Shown here one piece after another: positions 1 to 21,265 of a stretch of 64,000 nucleotides of DNA (positions are counted from its first letter, which is position 1; each line of letters opens with the position of its first letter). The position numbers and the translations under genes are program-made. The DNA is taken from the NCBI RefSeq assembly GCF_035083965.1, contig NC_089723.1, positions 5,293,501-5,357,500 on the forward strand, in the 5' to 3' direction. The stretch comes from Branchiostoma lanceolatum (lineage: Eukaryota; Chordata; Leptocardii; Amphioxiformes; Branchiostomatidae). Under the pieces are notes generated by a model, which was not told the origin of the DNA, made no database searches, and was given only the letters and a program-made list of their open reading frames with translations.

Positions 1-3000
1 TGTATTACTAACTCACTAAATTCACTTGTCCTGTCCTCCACCAATTCAGTTGTTTATGTTCCTTAGCGCCTTTCCTTTATTTTCCCTTCATCTTATTTGT
101 TCCTGGCACTAAATGTGTTGTATCTAACCCATGCACAACTGATGATAATCTAATCAGATATGAGGCTAAGCAGTAAAGAAGAAGAAGAAAAAGAAAGGCT
201 TTTTCTTACCATGGTCCTCTGGCACCTGTCTTGTTTTTCATAGATTGACCTAGCAAATCAGGACAGCTTGGCACCATACTAGTAGATAGTTTGACTGTCA
301 AGCAGACACTGCCAACATTAACTCTAAACCCTAAAATGAATCGCCAAATAACAGTTACTCAAGCAACTGTATATGATTTTGGAAACGGTCAGGTGTCCCA
401 TGTTTCAGGAGGTGCCTCAAGCACATTACAGCCAGGCATTACTCAGATGGGTACCTACTGGCTGTAATAATTAACTGGTATTCAAAAAGACCGCTTAAGT
501 AAGTGATGTGGAAATTGCCATTACCTAATAGTATTTGTCTGTCCCTATCTGTTGACTCTCAAACATCAGCTATGCTGCCTCGAGAGTCAGTGCAGTGTAC
601 CGTAACATTTGACAATAAATAAAATAAATGAAAGACCTCTTAGTCTTACCATGGTCCTCTGGCACCTGTCTTGTTTTCCATAGATGACCACCTGCATTGG
701 GCACGGGAGCACTTCATCTTCACCTGCGAACCTCTTCGGTCTCAACGGTACCATCTCCTACAGAACATTTAAGTTATCTATTTAATATTACAATACAAAA
801 GAAGCCGTGGAAGACCAAAAGGCACCTTCATCGATTAACCCTAAGAACTGATACAAACCTTAGTACCAAGGTGAATTAGGAAATCCAGTCTCTAATGGAA
901 GATAGGGTGGAGTGGAGAAAGCTTTCAAGTTTGGTTTGAGATTGACTAAAGTATTTGAATAAAGTAAGTAAGTCAATACAATATCTTAATTTCTGTTTTC
1001 TAGGGGGCCCAAAATCTAATCTTTTCAAAACGTTTAAACCTCATGCATGTACCAAATTTTATGGAAATCATAGGATTATTTATGATGTTCAAGCCGACAA
1101 ATAACATTGTATACGCATACATACAAATAAAACCAAGGGTTGCAAAAACATGATCTTCTTGGGGAGGTAATAAAAATATTTGTAGCACTGTGTTTATATA
1201 ATAGGCAACAAAAAAGCCTTAAGGAGTATTTTAACAGCATACATGCAAAGAGCACCTTAAGAAGGTATTAAGGAGTTCATGAGCATCTGGTGGTTAGTAT
1301 GGTTACAAGCTGCAGCTTGTAGAAGTCAGACAGCATCTTGTAACCATGTCTAATCGGGAAAATAGACATCAACAACATCAACAACATTGGCACATTACCA
1401 TATTCTTGGTCAGGGACATCCAATCGTCTTCATCTGCAGCCATGGGGGCCCGAAATCCTTACCATCTGGAATCTTCAAGCAAGAGATTTATGTCTCCACA
1501 GCAATCCGGAAAATGCACCATGATGTTGTTACTGCATACTTTGGGGTACTCAAGGTCCTAAAGTGCACACATCACAGACTATCAATTAATCTGGGACATT
1601 TTCGGGACTTCCCAAAAGTATTGAGTTACACGTGTAGTGAAAAGGTGTGCTTGTCACCACAGCAAAGGGGAACAATGAACAAAGGTTCGCACTCCTTCAA
1701 GTTTGTTAACTTATTTCCGGGTTGGCACCATTTATTGATAGGGAGGAATCATTTAATAAAACATTAATAACTAAGGTTAAATTACTAAATAAACAAATTG
1801 TATACTTCAAAAAAGTTTAAAACATAACATTTTTGTCTTAATTCAATGTTTTTATTCTTTAGAATGTTTAAGTTGGTAAATCTTATAATATAAAATGTAT
1901 GCCCCCCGTATAAATAATGGTTTTGTCTAGCTAACCTTTGACCCTTAAGGTGGAAGTGAATGTTTTTGTTTTGAAAGCGATCACCTGCCATAACATTTAC
2001 TGTGAGCTGGATCACTTAAATTAAAGCAGAAGTCCTTCATGGCTGCTGAACAGGTAAATAACGTGTGTGCGTGTGTGGTTGGCTGAGAGGCAGCTATACG
2101 AAACATAACTGGCCCGGGTTGCTTTTAGAATATTTTCGACAATAGGAGTGTCTGAGTTTTCCGAATGGGACAATTTATTAGTAAAATCATGGCAATACCT
2201 CTAACACTGGTATGATAACAGGCCTTGAAACACAACAACGTTTAAGCCAATGATTTTGACCTAAATACGGGATAAATAAGGGGAAAACCCTTGCCGGGGT
2301 AACGTTACCTCATTGTGTGGCCCCCAATTATACATAAATGCCATAAATATAACGTTATATTGTTGTATTAACTCCTGTTGTTATCAGAGATAATTGTTCA
2401 ATATATACCCATGTTCATCAAGCCATTCAACGGACTGGTACTTGCCTTGTGCATTTTCAAATCTCTTGAGGAGTCCCTTGATTGGTCAGAAATCTGTCCG
2501 GTCTCATTGACATTACAAAATTGGCATGGCTACTGACAGGATGTTCCTGTCAATTAAGTGCAAAGAAGTCTTAGTTGACATGAAGCACAGTGATAACTTT
2601 AAATCGGCAAACAGCCATTCAAAGAATAATTGTGCAATGGCTTTGTCGGTTTAGTGACCATCTAGCATTAAGCAAAAGGTTGCGGGCTTGATCCCAGCCG
2701 GGGTGACCTTTTTTCTTTCAAACGTCCATTTTTAAAAAATCATTTTAGTCAATTAGTCTTGCTCATAAGTCTTCTTTTTGCAGCATTTTACAGGATTATC
2801 CTCAGGGTTAGGGTTGACAGGATCACAAGGTGTTATTCCCAATGAACATCCTATTAATAGTGCCCAAAAAATTCTTATTGACAAAAACATCCTCAGCCTT
2901 GTGGTCCTGGACTTTTGAAAATAAACAGCCCCAGGACCAGGTCATCTTTATATAGTAACCTAAACTGGGAAACCAAAAATGTCCAGCCACTTTCATACAG

Positions 3001-3073
3001 CCGGAGCAAAGTGTCACGCTGGGGGCCTGTTTTTAGAGGCTACAAATACGTCTAGTATTCGAGATATGCAGAC
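1..3073. other. Intergenic left flank, no confident gene
   Basis: No convincing coding region is seen. The stretch holds a duplicated short segment at about 205-250 and 646-691 (see findings), a probable tRNA-derived SINE fragment near 2640-2710 with a B-box-like stretch, and otherwise AT-rich sequence. Short open frames here show no recognisable domain and are probably chance. Confidence 0.5.
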
Positions 3074-3163
3074 GTGCAGTATGCAGGCTATTCAGTGCAC
3101 CGTGTACAGCAAGTGGTGAAAGGGGAGATATTGTCACTGTTTGGAATATCAACATGCAACACC

Positions 3164-4594
3164 ATGTCCTTGCCAAAACGCTTGGTTGAGCGACTAATCA
3201 AAAAATCTACAAACGAGGAGCAAAATGTGGAGTCAGCATCTCTAGTGAGTATATGACAATTCAACTGCCAAAGTTTTTTTTCCTGTAATATGTAATAGTC
3301 ATAAAAACTTTATTTGGTGTATAATGTGGAGTTGAAATCAGACAATTGGCATGATTTTTTAGTATTTAAAATCTCTTAGAGCAAAAGCTTTAATACTGCA
3401 GCTGAACAGTCAATGTGTTGATGTTTGTTTACCATGTTCATGTTCAAAACATCATTGCTGAAATCTTTTGATTTATAACAAAGGAAGTAAGTCTACTCTT
3501 ATGTCCTTGTTTTGCAATATTCTAATTATATACAGCAATCATTTTACGACTTTTGTTATTGCTTGCTTCAGTGGTCATCTAAGATACTATCTTAGTTATA
3601 AATCTAATATCAACAGTTTTGTTTAGTATAGTGTATATAACATTAGTCTATCTTAACTTTTGTAACAGTTCACAAAAGCAAAGCCAAGGCATTTTTAAAG
3701 TAACGTAACATTTCTGTTTGGATGCATTGCGCATATACATTGCACTCTTATAATTACTTCCCCTTCTTCGCTTTTCTTATGCAGATCTGTGTATTTTGTC
3801 TCCCACCACAGTTCCCCAAGGTCATCGAGTTGAATGTCGGCGGTGTCCATTTCACCACTTCACTCTCCACTCTTCGTAAATATGAGGACTCCATGTTGGC
3901 AGCCATGTTCAGCGGACGTCACAACGTTGTCAAAGACTCCTCGGGCTGTTACTTTATCGACAGCGATGGCACTTACTTTGGCCACATCCTTAACTTCTTA
4001 AGACGCGGTCAACTTCCCCCTTTGGACGTCTGTAAGCAGGTGTATCTCGAGGCTCAGTATTTTGGAATCGAACCCCTTGCGAGTAAATTACGAGAGACAC
4101 CGCCAATCATAGGGGAAAGTCGCAGGCAACATTTTCTAGGACAATTTCCGAACTACTTCCAAACTGTGGAAACGCTGATCCGACTTGCCAGCGAGACAGA
4201 ATATCCACTCAAATCTTCAACAGTTTTGATCTGTTTATACAGAAAGGAACTCGTTGGATATTCAAGACCACACAAACAAGCGAGGTATCTAAAGATGTCA
4301 TCTGAAGACTTAGAGAAGGGAAGAAAGCTATTTAATGTTGATATTCATGTTGCAACGCATGACTGTAAGGAAGGGCATGCCGGAGTGAGTCTTGGACCAT
4401 GGGATGCCGAAATTGAGGAGAAAGAAGTGTTTAAAGTCATCCTTCAGGACCTGAGAAAAAGAGGATATTCAGTTAGAGAGAGCAGTGAAGCCAGGCTGGA
4501 GGTGGGGAAGTGTCAGTGGTCACACGAGTTTGGTCAGATGGCAAAAGTGTCGTGTGGGAAGCACCTCTTTGGAGTTGTTTTTGACTGGTGGTGA
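3164..4594 (+). CDS. BTB/POZ (T1-type) domain protein, KCTD7/KCTD14-like
   Basis: Two coding exons: 3164-3244 and 3812-4594, about 287 aa, close to the roughly 289 aa I recall for KCTD7. Exon 1 ends in phase 0 at a good donor (gtgagt). Exon 2 opens with the T1/BTB domain (residues about 28-125), with the family signature LNVGG, then the STLRKYEDSMLAAMFSG and FIDSDGTYFGHILNFLR segments. The C-terminal half keeps the KCTD7-type body ending FDWW, like the ITWW end of KCTD7. KCTD proteins form pentamers and many act as Cullin-3 adaptors or bind G-protein subunits; the role here is inferred from family only. The start is uncertain: an in-frame upstream ATG at 3074 would add 30 residues. An alternative in-frame acceptor at 3784/3785 would insert 9 residues before the BTB domain. 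KCTD14 or another KCTD7 relative is equally possible. Confidence 0.85.
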
Positions 4595-4754
4595 GAAGTT
4601 TCAAATTTGCAAGACAATTTCATACCAAATACATGTACATCTGTATGGAAATAGGCAAATAAAGGTAAAGCTTTTTTGTGGCTGTAGAGGCAGTGGGATG
4701 GTGTTGTGGGAGGAACTAAGGTATAAGGTACTTTAATAGGCAGTGGGTTGTTAT

Positions 4755-4945
4755 CCACTGTGTCTAGGGCATGGCATTATATTAGGTGGAGCCCATCCCT
4801 CTCCTTCCACTGCCTTTTACATCCCCAACCTAAGTCAGGTACCCATTTTTACACCTGGGTGGAATGAAGAAAGTCGTGTTAAGTGCCTTTCCCAAAGGCA
4901 CAACATCAGTGGCATGTCAAGGGATTTGAACCCACCTGTATGTAA
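4755..4945 (-). repeat. SINE copy, tRNA-derived family (reverse orientation)
   Basis: On the reverse strand this carries the SINE body seen at 33285-33520 and 53822-53990: a tRNA-like B box, then a conserved block containing TTGGGAAAGGCACTT and an ACCCAGGTGTAAA segment. The shared body in four places of the window shows that it is a dispersed repeat and not a tRNA gene. Confidence 0.65.
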
Positions 4946-6273
4946 CTTAACTTGAATGTGGAATATCATGAATGTATCTATTCAAAGCGAAAACATTTGA
5001 AAGGTACAATATACAATGTACACTCATGTGAGTGATGTGCAAGTCCTGATAGGGACATTTGTTGTCAAGTGCATGTCCAGTAATCTGTGTACACCAATGT
5101 GAAAATACAACATTCAAACAGTGTCAAAGCCAGATGAATAGTTTTATTCCATGACAAATAAGTTTTCTTTAAAGTACAAGTAAGTAATCATGCTTTACTT
5201 AATTTTTGAGTGATCATTTCACTCCTAATCCCTGTACATACATGAACCAATTTTGCAATTGCCTTTGGCTAAATAAACTCTGGAACAACTTGCATAGTAA
5301 AATATTTCAAATTCATCTCTCACACAAAATATATCAAAAGCATCAAAAGCAAAACTAATGATGAATTTCGGCCATGTCTATTCAGATAAGATATTAAATT
5401 AGTATTCATTAAACAAAAATCACATCATGATAACTTGAATTATATCCAATGCATATCACTGATTAAATGAAAATATCCCAAGCTACATGTATAATGAAGT
5501 TCAAGTGAAAACAAAGAGTCCATGCAGCAATTCTTTATGCAAGATATTATAGATTATCCCAATGATAGTCCAATATCCGGTAATCATCTTTTGAACACAT
5601 AAGTTATCAATGATTTTACAACCTGTTTCTTCCCATAGTTTTATTGCAAGTTGCCTATGAAATTGCCCTACAGCTTCACACTACATAGGCCAGGATGATA
5701 ATTGTAATGATTTTAAATAGCTCTAAGTCGGTAGACTTGTATTTGTTCTCTTATGTCCAAAGAATGTAAGTATAGCGAAATGCATAAAACTATATTAAGC
5801 AGATCAAAATTCTGATTCAATCAACTACCCTGCAAATGGTGCTACCTTGCTTTATAAGCCACAACTCATATCTTCTAATTGGCAGCATGTACAATGATAT
5901 TTCAGAAACCCTACAAATCATGCATTATTGCATAATTGCATTAGCCTAGAATCCATCTATCCTAGCTCCTGTTCGCTTCAACAATTGCTTCCATGCAGAA
6001 CAGTCTTGTACCTGTACCCGTTTCAACATTTGGTCTTTAGGTCCTACATTTTTCAGGAAATCAAATATTCCTCAGCAGTGTAACAGAATGTCTGTTTCCA
6101 AATGTCTGTTTGAACTCTACAGCCCTGCCGTTACAAGCACATGCACCTATTCAGTACTCAGAGTCAACCAGAACTCTTGCCTGATACCTTAGGCAAATAT
6201 TTCAATTCTAATCGTTTCTCTATTAACATGCAGGTGCTAGACTCTGTGAATAGTTTCATCAGGTTGGTAAGTC

Positions 6274-6483
6274 ACTGAATAAAAAGACTCTTATTTTACA
6301 CAACCAAGAGATTTATTTTGAACCCACGTTTTGTGATGCATGTTTGGGAATGCATCTATAAGCAGGGACACCTGTGCTGCATTGCAATGTGAACCAATCA
6401 GAATTGCCTTGAAGAAGGTGACAGATGGTCACCGAAACATCGGTTGAATAAATCTCTTGTGTAAAAAAGAGTCTTTTTATTCA
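6274..6483. mobile_element. Small inverted-repeat element near the protease 3' end
   Basis: The sequence at 6274-6322 recurs as its reverse complement at 6441-6483 with a few small gaps, giving terminal inverted repeats of about 45 bp around a 120-bp core. Each end, read on the minus strand, supplies an AATAAA hexamer. The copy at about 6476-6483 lies roughly 100 nt past the stop codon of the minus-strand protease gene, so the element may provide its polyadenylation signal (inference). The core has a short hairpin followed by CGAAAC. Confidence 0.6.
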
Positions 6484-6582
6484 GGTGCTCGACTATTATG
6501 CAATGAAGCAATCAGAGGAGCGAATGGAGCTGAAATCGGATGGATACAAGGCTATTATTCCAGGGGGAACCACTAACCATGA

Positions 6583-16791
<10,209 letters not shown>

Positions 16792-17141
16792 GTTTCTGTC
16801 TCAATGTGTGAGCATCACGTGCAGTTCTTCAGACCTCGACTGTACCATTGTTATGGGGGGATTACAATATTAAACTTTTTATAAGCACGTTACAACTTTA
16901 CTATATGACTACAAAAGAATACAAAAAAATATTCAGTACGCATAAATTTTATTAAATTATAAATTGTTCTTCAAACTAATGACAAAGCTATATAAAATTT
17001 ACACATTCTAATTTTTGGCCCCCATATACAAGGTCCGTACGAACTGTACGGACAGTTCAATGACCCCGTTAGGGATAGGGATCCTTTATGACCTTTATTT
17101 ATGCAATGGATGTAACGTTATATACATGTTTCATGTAACAT

Positions 17142-18811
17142 CCGCCGAAGCAACTCCTTGGCAGGGTTATGCTTTTGCTGAGCATTGGTCAGGTGAAGCT
17201 TCAGTTGAAACGTGTCAACCCCCGCAAAGCGACTGGGGGGGATAATGTACCCCCTTGGCTGCTGACAACCTTCCACGAGGAGCTCGCTCCCATCCTGTGC
17301 CACATTTATAACAGCTGTCTTCAGGAAGGAACCTTCCCACGGAAATGGAAAGAGGAGATGGTTGTCCCCGTACCAAAAACATCCAAACCGAAAGGTCCTG
17401 AAGAGTTTCGTCGGATCTCCCTGACTAGTTGCTTTGGTAAGGTGTTGGAGGTCTTTGTCCAGGAGCTACTGCTGCGGGACGCTGGTGACAAAATTCTTGA
17501 CTCACAACACGGTTTTAGACGGGGCAGATCCACCGTCTCAGCCCTTATTCAGACAACACAAGCATGGCATGACGCCCTGAACGCCAATCCTAAGATGGAC
17601 GTTCATGTGGCCTTTATAGACTTTTCACGCGCCTTCGATACCATCGACCATGGGAAGCTCTTGTGTAGCCTGGCAAGGATGGGCATAAGGCGGAATCTCT
17701 GGTCATGTATCTGCAGCTACCTGAGTGACCGGAAGCAGCGCGTGAAATGGGGAGGAAGTGTCTCGGAGTCGCGGCCTGTTCTGGCTGGCACACCCCAGGG
17801 CGGTATAGTGTCGCCAACATTATTTGTGATTGCCATGAACAACCTGGATGAAAACATCCATCCTAGTGTCATCCCAGTTAAGTACGCTGATGACTTAACT
17901 AACACAGAGTGTCTGATGGGATCTCTCCCTGGCCTGATGCAGTCGTCCATGACTGCTGTACAATCATGGGCAACGTCGTACAGCATGGAGGCAAACGCGA
18001 AAAAAACAAAAGACATGATAATTAGTTGCAAAAAAGTCCCGGTTAATCCCCCACCACTCACGTTAGCTGGTCATGCAGTTGAAAGAGTAACAAAATTCAA
18101 GCTTCTGGGTGTCACTGTTACCAGCGATCTCTCATGGGACGAGCACGTTAAAGGCATAATCTCTAAGGTACAACCACGTATTCACTACCTACGCCTTGCT
18201 AAGAGGGCCGGGCTTCCCTCCGACTTACTGCTGAATGTGTACGTCTCATTCATCCGGCCTATTATGGAGTATGCATCGCCTGTGTGGGGTGGGCTCCCCA
18301 AAACTCTATCGAGTGAGCTAGAGAAAATTCAAAAACTCTGCTGCAAACTCATTGGCATTAAACACCACAAACTCCCCACCCTACAATCCAGACGACACGA
18401 AGCCTCTGTACGCGAGCTGCGGCGGATCCTGGACGACCCCACACATCCCTGCAGACAGTTCCTGCCCCCGGTAGTTGAGACAACCTACAGCCTCCGTAGA
18501 CATGTGGGGCTGAAACCACCAATCAGCAGGACGAACAGACACAAAAACTCTTTCATTCCGAGAACACTGTTATCTATGATGTGATGCCCGCCAATTACTC
18601 TATGCCCACGTTGTCATTTTTGTAAAATAATTTTAATCTGAATAATTGATAAATAATGGTGTTTTTTTAACTGTAATATGCTACTGTATTAAATTGTTTG
18701 TATACTATTATTACTATGTAAAATCAATGCAATTCAGTCCTATGGACTGCAATTTTGATTTACAATAAAGTTCTAAAGTTCTAAAGTTCTAAACCCCCGC
18801 CGAAGCAACTC
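17142..18811 (+). mobile_element. CR1-type non-LTR retrotransposon, 5'-truncated, with 15-bp target duplications
   Basis: A 15-bp sequence, CCGCCGAAGCAACTC, occurs at 17142-17156 and again at 18797-18811, directly bounding the insertion. The inserted body, 17157-18796, begins inside the reverse transcriptase region (5' truncation) and ends with three tandem TTCTAAAG octamers at about 18773-18794. A short 3' tandem repeat instead of poly(A) is characteristic of the CR1/L2 lineage. A CR1 element has been reported from amphioxus (BfCR1); I cannot test identity here. Confidence 0.88.
17169..18584 (+). CDS. Reverse transcriptase, C-terminal part of a CR1-like LINE ORF2
   Basis: An open frame of 471 codons with no internal stop. 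RT motifs in order: RKATGGDNVPPWLL near the start (the conserved KAxGxD block), an HGFRRGRST block, FIDFSRAFDTIDH with a catalytic Asp, AGTPQGGIVSPTLF, and the catalytic KYADD box. A thumb-like region follows and the C-terminus reads NSFIPRTLLSMM. The endonuclease and N-terminal RT segments are missing because the copy is 5'-truncated, so it cannot mobilise itself. The first in-frame ATG is incidental. The uninterrupted frame points to recent insertion. It lies upstream of the protease gene, in opposite orientation. Confidence 0.92.
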   Translation: MLLLSIGQVKLQLKRVNPRKATGGDNVPPWLLTTFHEELAPILCHIYNSCLQEGTFPRKWKEEMVVPVPKTSKPKGPEEFRRISLTSCFGKVLEVFVQELLLRDAGDKILDSQHGFRRGRSTVSALIQTTQAWHDALNANPKMDVHVAFIDFSRAFDTIDHGKLLCSLARMGIRRNLWSCICSYLSDRKQRVKWGGSVSESRPVLAGTPQGGIVSPTLFVIAMNNLDENIHPSVIPVKYADDLTNTECLMGSLPGLMQSSMTAVQSWATSYSMEANAKKTKDMIISCKKVPVNPPPLTLAGHAVERVTKFKLLGVTVTSDLSWDEHVKGIISKVQPRIHYLRLAKRAGLPSDLLLNVYVSFIRPIMEYASPVWGGLPKTLSSELEKIQKLCCKLIGIKHHKLPTLQSRRHEASVRELRRILDDPTHPCRQFLPPVVETTYSLRRHVGLKPPISRTNRHKNSFIPRTLLSMM

Positions 18812-18848
18812 GTTCATACTCACGTTCGTCTATAAAGATCTATAAACA

Positions 18849-20441
18849 ACTAGAAAGGCCGTCATTTGCCCCTGAGCAAATACAGCATGTTTAGCCATAC
18901 TAATCCCCATGCAAGAAGTGGGCTGTCCCAAAATAATGCCTGGGCAAATCGAAATATTAACTGCATGTAGAAAGGCAACATTTGCGAGAGCATCATACTT
19001 CACCAATCTCCCTCCCGATGCATAAATTGACTGTTCCAAAATCACCCATGCAAAAAAAAATTGTCTCTACAAGTTCTGCGAGACCCCAAGAGCTTCTTAC
19101 TGCAAAGGCTTGCGTGTGTTCCTGTAATATGACCTCAGGTGACCTAAATAGAACATGCGTTCTTTGGCCAGTAGCAAATGGAACACGGGGATCCTTAGAT
19201 AGAACATGGATTCCTTGGCCAGCAGCAAATAGAACATGGAACGGGGATGGGTTTGCGGAAAAAGCTGGCCCTGTCTACCTGGCCTGTCTACCCTGGCTAT
19301 CTACCCTTTTTGGACCCCAAGGGCATGCATGGGGGTTTTGCATCTGATTGAATTTTCTTGAGGAAAAACTGGGTCAGTGGCAATTCCAGCTGTGGGTGGG
19401 CTGGATCATACTATTGGAGGATAGGGACAGTTATGAGCAACTCCATCAACACTGGAGGAAAATCTATCATTTGTAAACAAACTTCTTGTTGTTAAACTAG
19501 ATAGAAGGGGTATCAGATACAGGATACAGGATAAACAAAGAAAACCGAAAACTGATAGGATGGTTTGCCAGAACAGCAGCTGCTAAAGATTTCGTCAGTA
19601 TCAGCTACAGTAACCACAATGAGTGTCAGACATCTGTTTAGAATTTAGCTGTTGTGACAAACAAAAGTCCTATTGTTGTCTGGCTCATCCTACCAGTTTT
19701 CTTTTCTTCCTTGTCTTACCTTCCACTTCAATTGTGTTTAATATTCCAGGTGCAGCTTATTGTATACATGTACCTGGAACTTTTTTTCCAGTCTTGGTGG
19801 AATGGCTTTACCAGCTTCACCCACACACCCGCCCCAACAAAACACCAATAGGCATTATCTTCCATCCAGCTCACACACATATATCTGGACATCCATTGAC
19901 CCAGTTTTTCCTCAAGGAAATTCCATTAAAGGCCTAACCCCCATGCATACCCTTGGGGTCCGAAAAAGGGAGGTAGCCAGGGTAGACAGGCCAGGTAGAC
20001 AGGGCCAGCTTTTTCCGCAATCCCGAACGGGGATACCACTTTTGGCCTGTTTTTGGTCTGAAAATGGGCCCAAAAGTCCCCAAAATGAAGCATTCTGAAG
20101 TAATGTACACCAGAATTGTGATTAAAGTCCTGTAGGGACATGTTCAAGGCACCCTTGTACCGAATTTCAGGTCACTTGCTTGCAATACCAGGGCACAGGA
20201 GCCCAAAATATAAAAATTGTCTAAAAATGCCCCAAAAAACCTCCATAAAATGGATTTTAAGGCCTGTTTCAAAACAATTAAAAAAAAGGGTCTGGGGGTA
20301 TTTGCCATCTTAACCTCCACACCAAATTTCAGGTCGGTTGGTTAAGAAATGGCGGAGTAGAAGCCATTTGAAGATTTGGCAGGAGGAGAAGAACATGAAC
20401 AAAAACAATATGTTGAGCCATACTAGGTATGGCTAAACATA
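18849..20441. repeat. Copy A of a head-to-tail 0.8-kb repeat, interrupted by a nested element
   Basis: It begins ACTAGAAAGGCCGTCATTTG and ends with the hairpin AGCCATACTAGGTATGGCT followed by AAACATAA. Without the nested insertion (19249-20024 plus one target copy) it is about 807 bp and closely matches copy B at 20442-21265. The start also carries TGTTTAGCCATACT, the inverse of part of the terminal hairpin, so the ends are partly inverted. No coding frame or recognised superfamily. Confidence 0.75.
19249..20024. mobile_element. Nested MITE with long inverted repeats and a 10-bp target duplication
   Basis: The ends are imperfect inverted repeats of about 140 bp (GGGTTTGCGGAAAAAGCTGG on the left; the right end's inverse begins GGGATTGCGGAAAAAGC). 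GAACGGGGAT flanks both sides at 19239-19248 and 20025-20034. Copy B of the host repeat has the single site (GAACGTGGAT near 20826-20835), which acts as an empty site within the same window. The 10-bp duplication is unusual; a true 8- or 9-bp site with chance extension is possible. Confidence 0.85.
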
Positions 20442-21265
20442 ACTAGAAAGGCCGTCATTTGCCCCTGAGCAAATACAGCATGTTTAGCCATACTCCTCCC
20501 CATGCAAGAAGTGGGCTGTCCCAAAACAACACCTGGGCAAATCGAAATATTAACTGCATGTAGAAAGGCAACATTTGCGAGAGCATTATACTTCGACAAT
20601 CTCCCTCCTGATGCATAAATGGACTGTTCCAAAATCACCCGTACAAAAACTCTCTCTACAAGTTCTGTGAGACCCCAAGAGCTTCTTACTGCAAAGGCTT
20701 GCGTGTGTTCCTGCAATATGACCTCAGGTGACCTAAATAGAACAGTGTTCTTTGGCCAGTAGCAAATGGAAGGCGGGGATCCTTAGATAGAACATGGATT
20801 CCTTGGCCAGCAGCAAATAGAACATGGAACGTGGATACCACTTTTGGCCTGTTTTTGGTCTGAAAATGGGTCCAAAAGTCCCCAAAATGAAGCATTCTGA
20901 AGTGATGTACACCAGAATTGTGATTGAAATCCTGTAGGGACATGTTCAAGGCACCCTTGTACAGAATTCCAGGTCACTTGCTAGCAATACCAGGGCACAG
21001 GAGCCCAAAATATAAAAATTGTCTAAAAATGCCCCAAAAAACCTCCATAAAAATGTTTTTAAGGCCTGTTTCGAAAGAAATGAAAAAGCACCTAAGGGTA
21101 TTTGCCATCTTTACCTACATACCAAATTTCAGGTCGTTTGGCCCAAAAATGACGGAGTAGATTCCATTTGAAGACTTGGCAGGAGGAGAAGAAGAAGAAG
21201 AAGAAGAAGAAGAAGAACATGAACAAAAACAATATGTTGAGCCATACTAGGTATGGCTAAACATA
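20442..21265. repeat. Copy B of the head-to-tail 0.8-kb repeat
   Basis: Uninterrupted second copy, starting immediately after the end of copy A. Near its 3' end it has a GAA triplet run (about 21181-21216) where copy A has a much shorter tract, then the same AACATGAACAAAAACAATAT and terminal hairpin. Copies differ at scattered sites and by the GAA expansion. Confidence 0.75.

Larger units (their letters stand above)
4595..6582. other. Convergent intergenic region between KCTD-like and protease genes
   Basis: It contains the KCTD-like 3' region (AATAAA near 4657 and again near 5273), a reverse-oriented SINE copy at about 4755-4945, and the inverted-repeat element at 6274-6483. The rest is AT-rich with no coding signal recognised. 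Confidence 0.6.

Noticed and set aside
697-879. 60-codon plus-strand frame as a LINE fragment
   Set aside because: No reverse transcriptase or endonuclease motif can be recognised.
17614-18061. Minus-strand open frames of 68 and 114 codons
   Set aside because: They are antisense shadows of the reverse transcriptase frame.
18849-21265. Helitron, because of the terminal hairpin
   Set aside because: The end after copy B lacks the CTRR terminus, and no TC start or A/T insertion rule can be shown.
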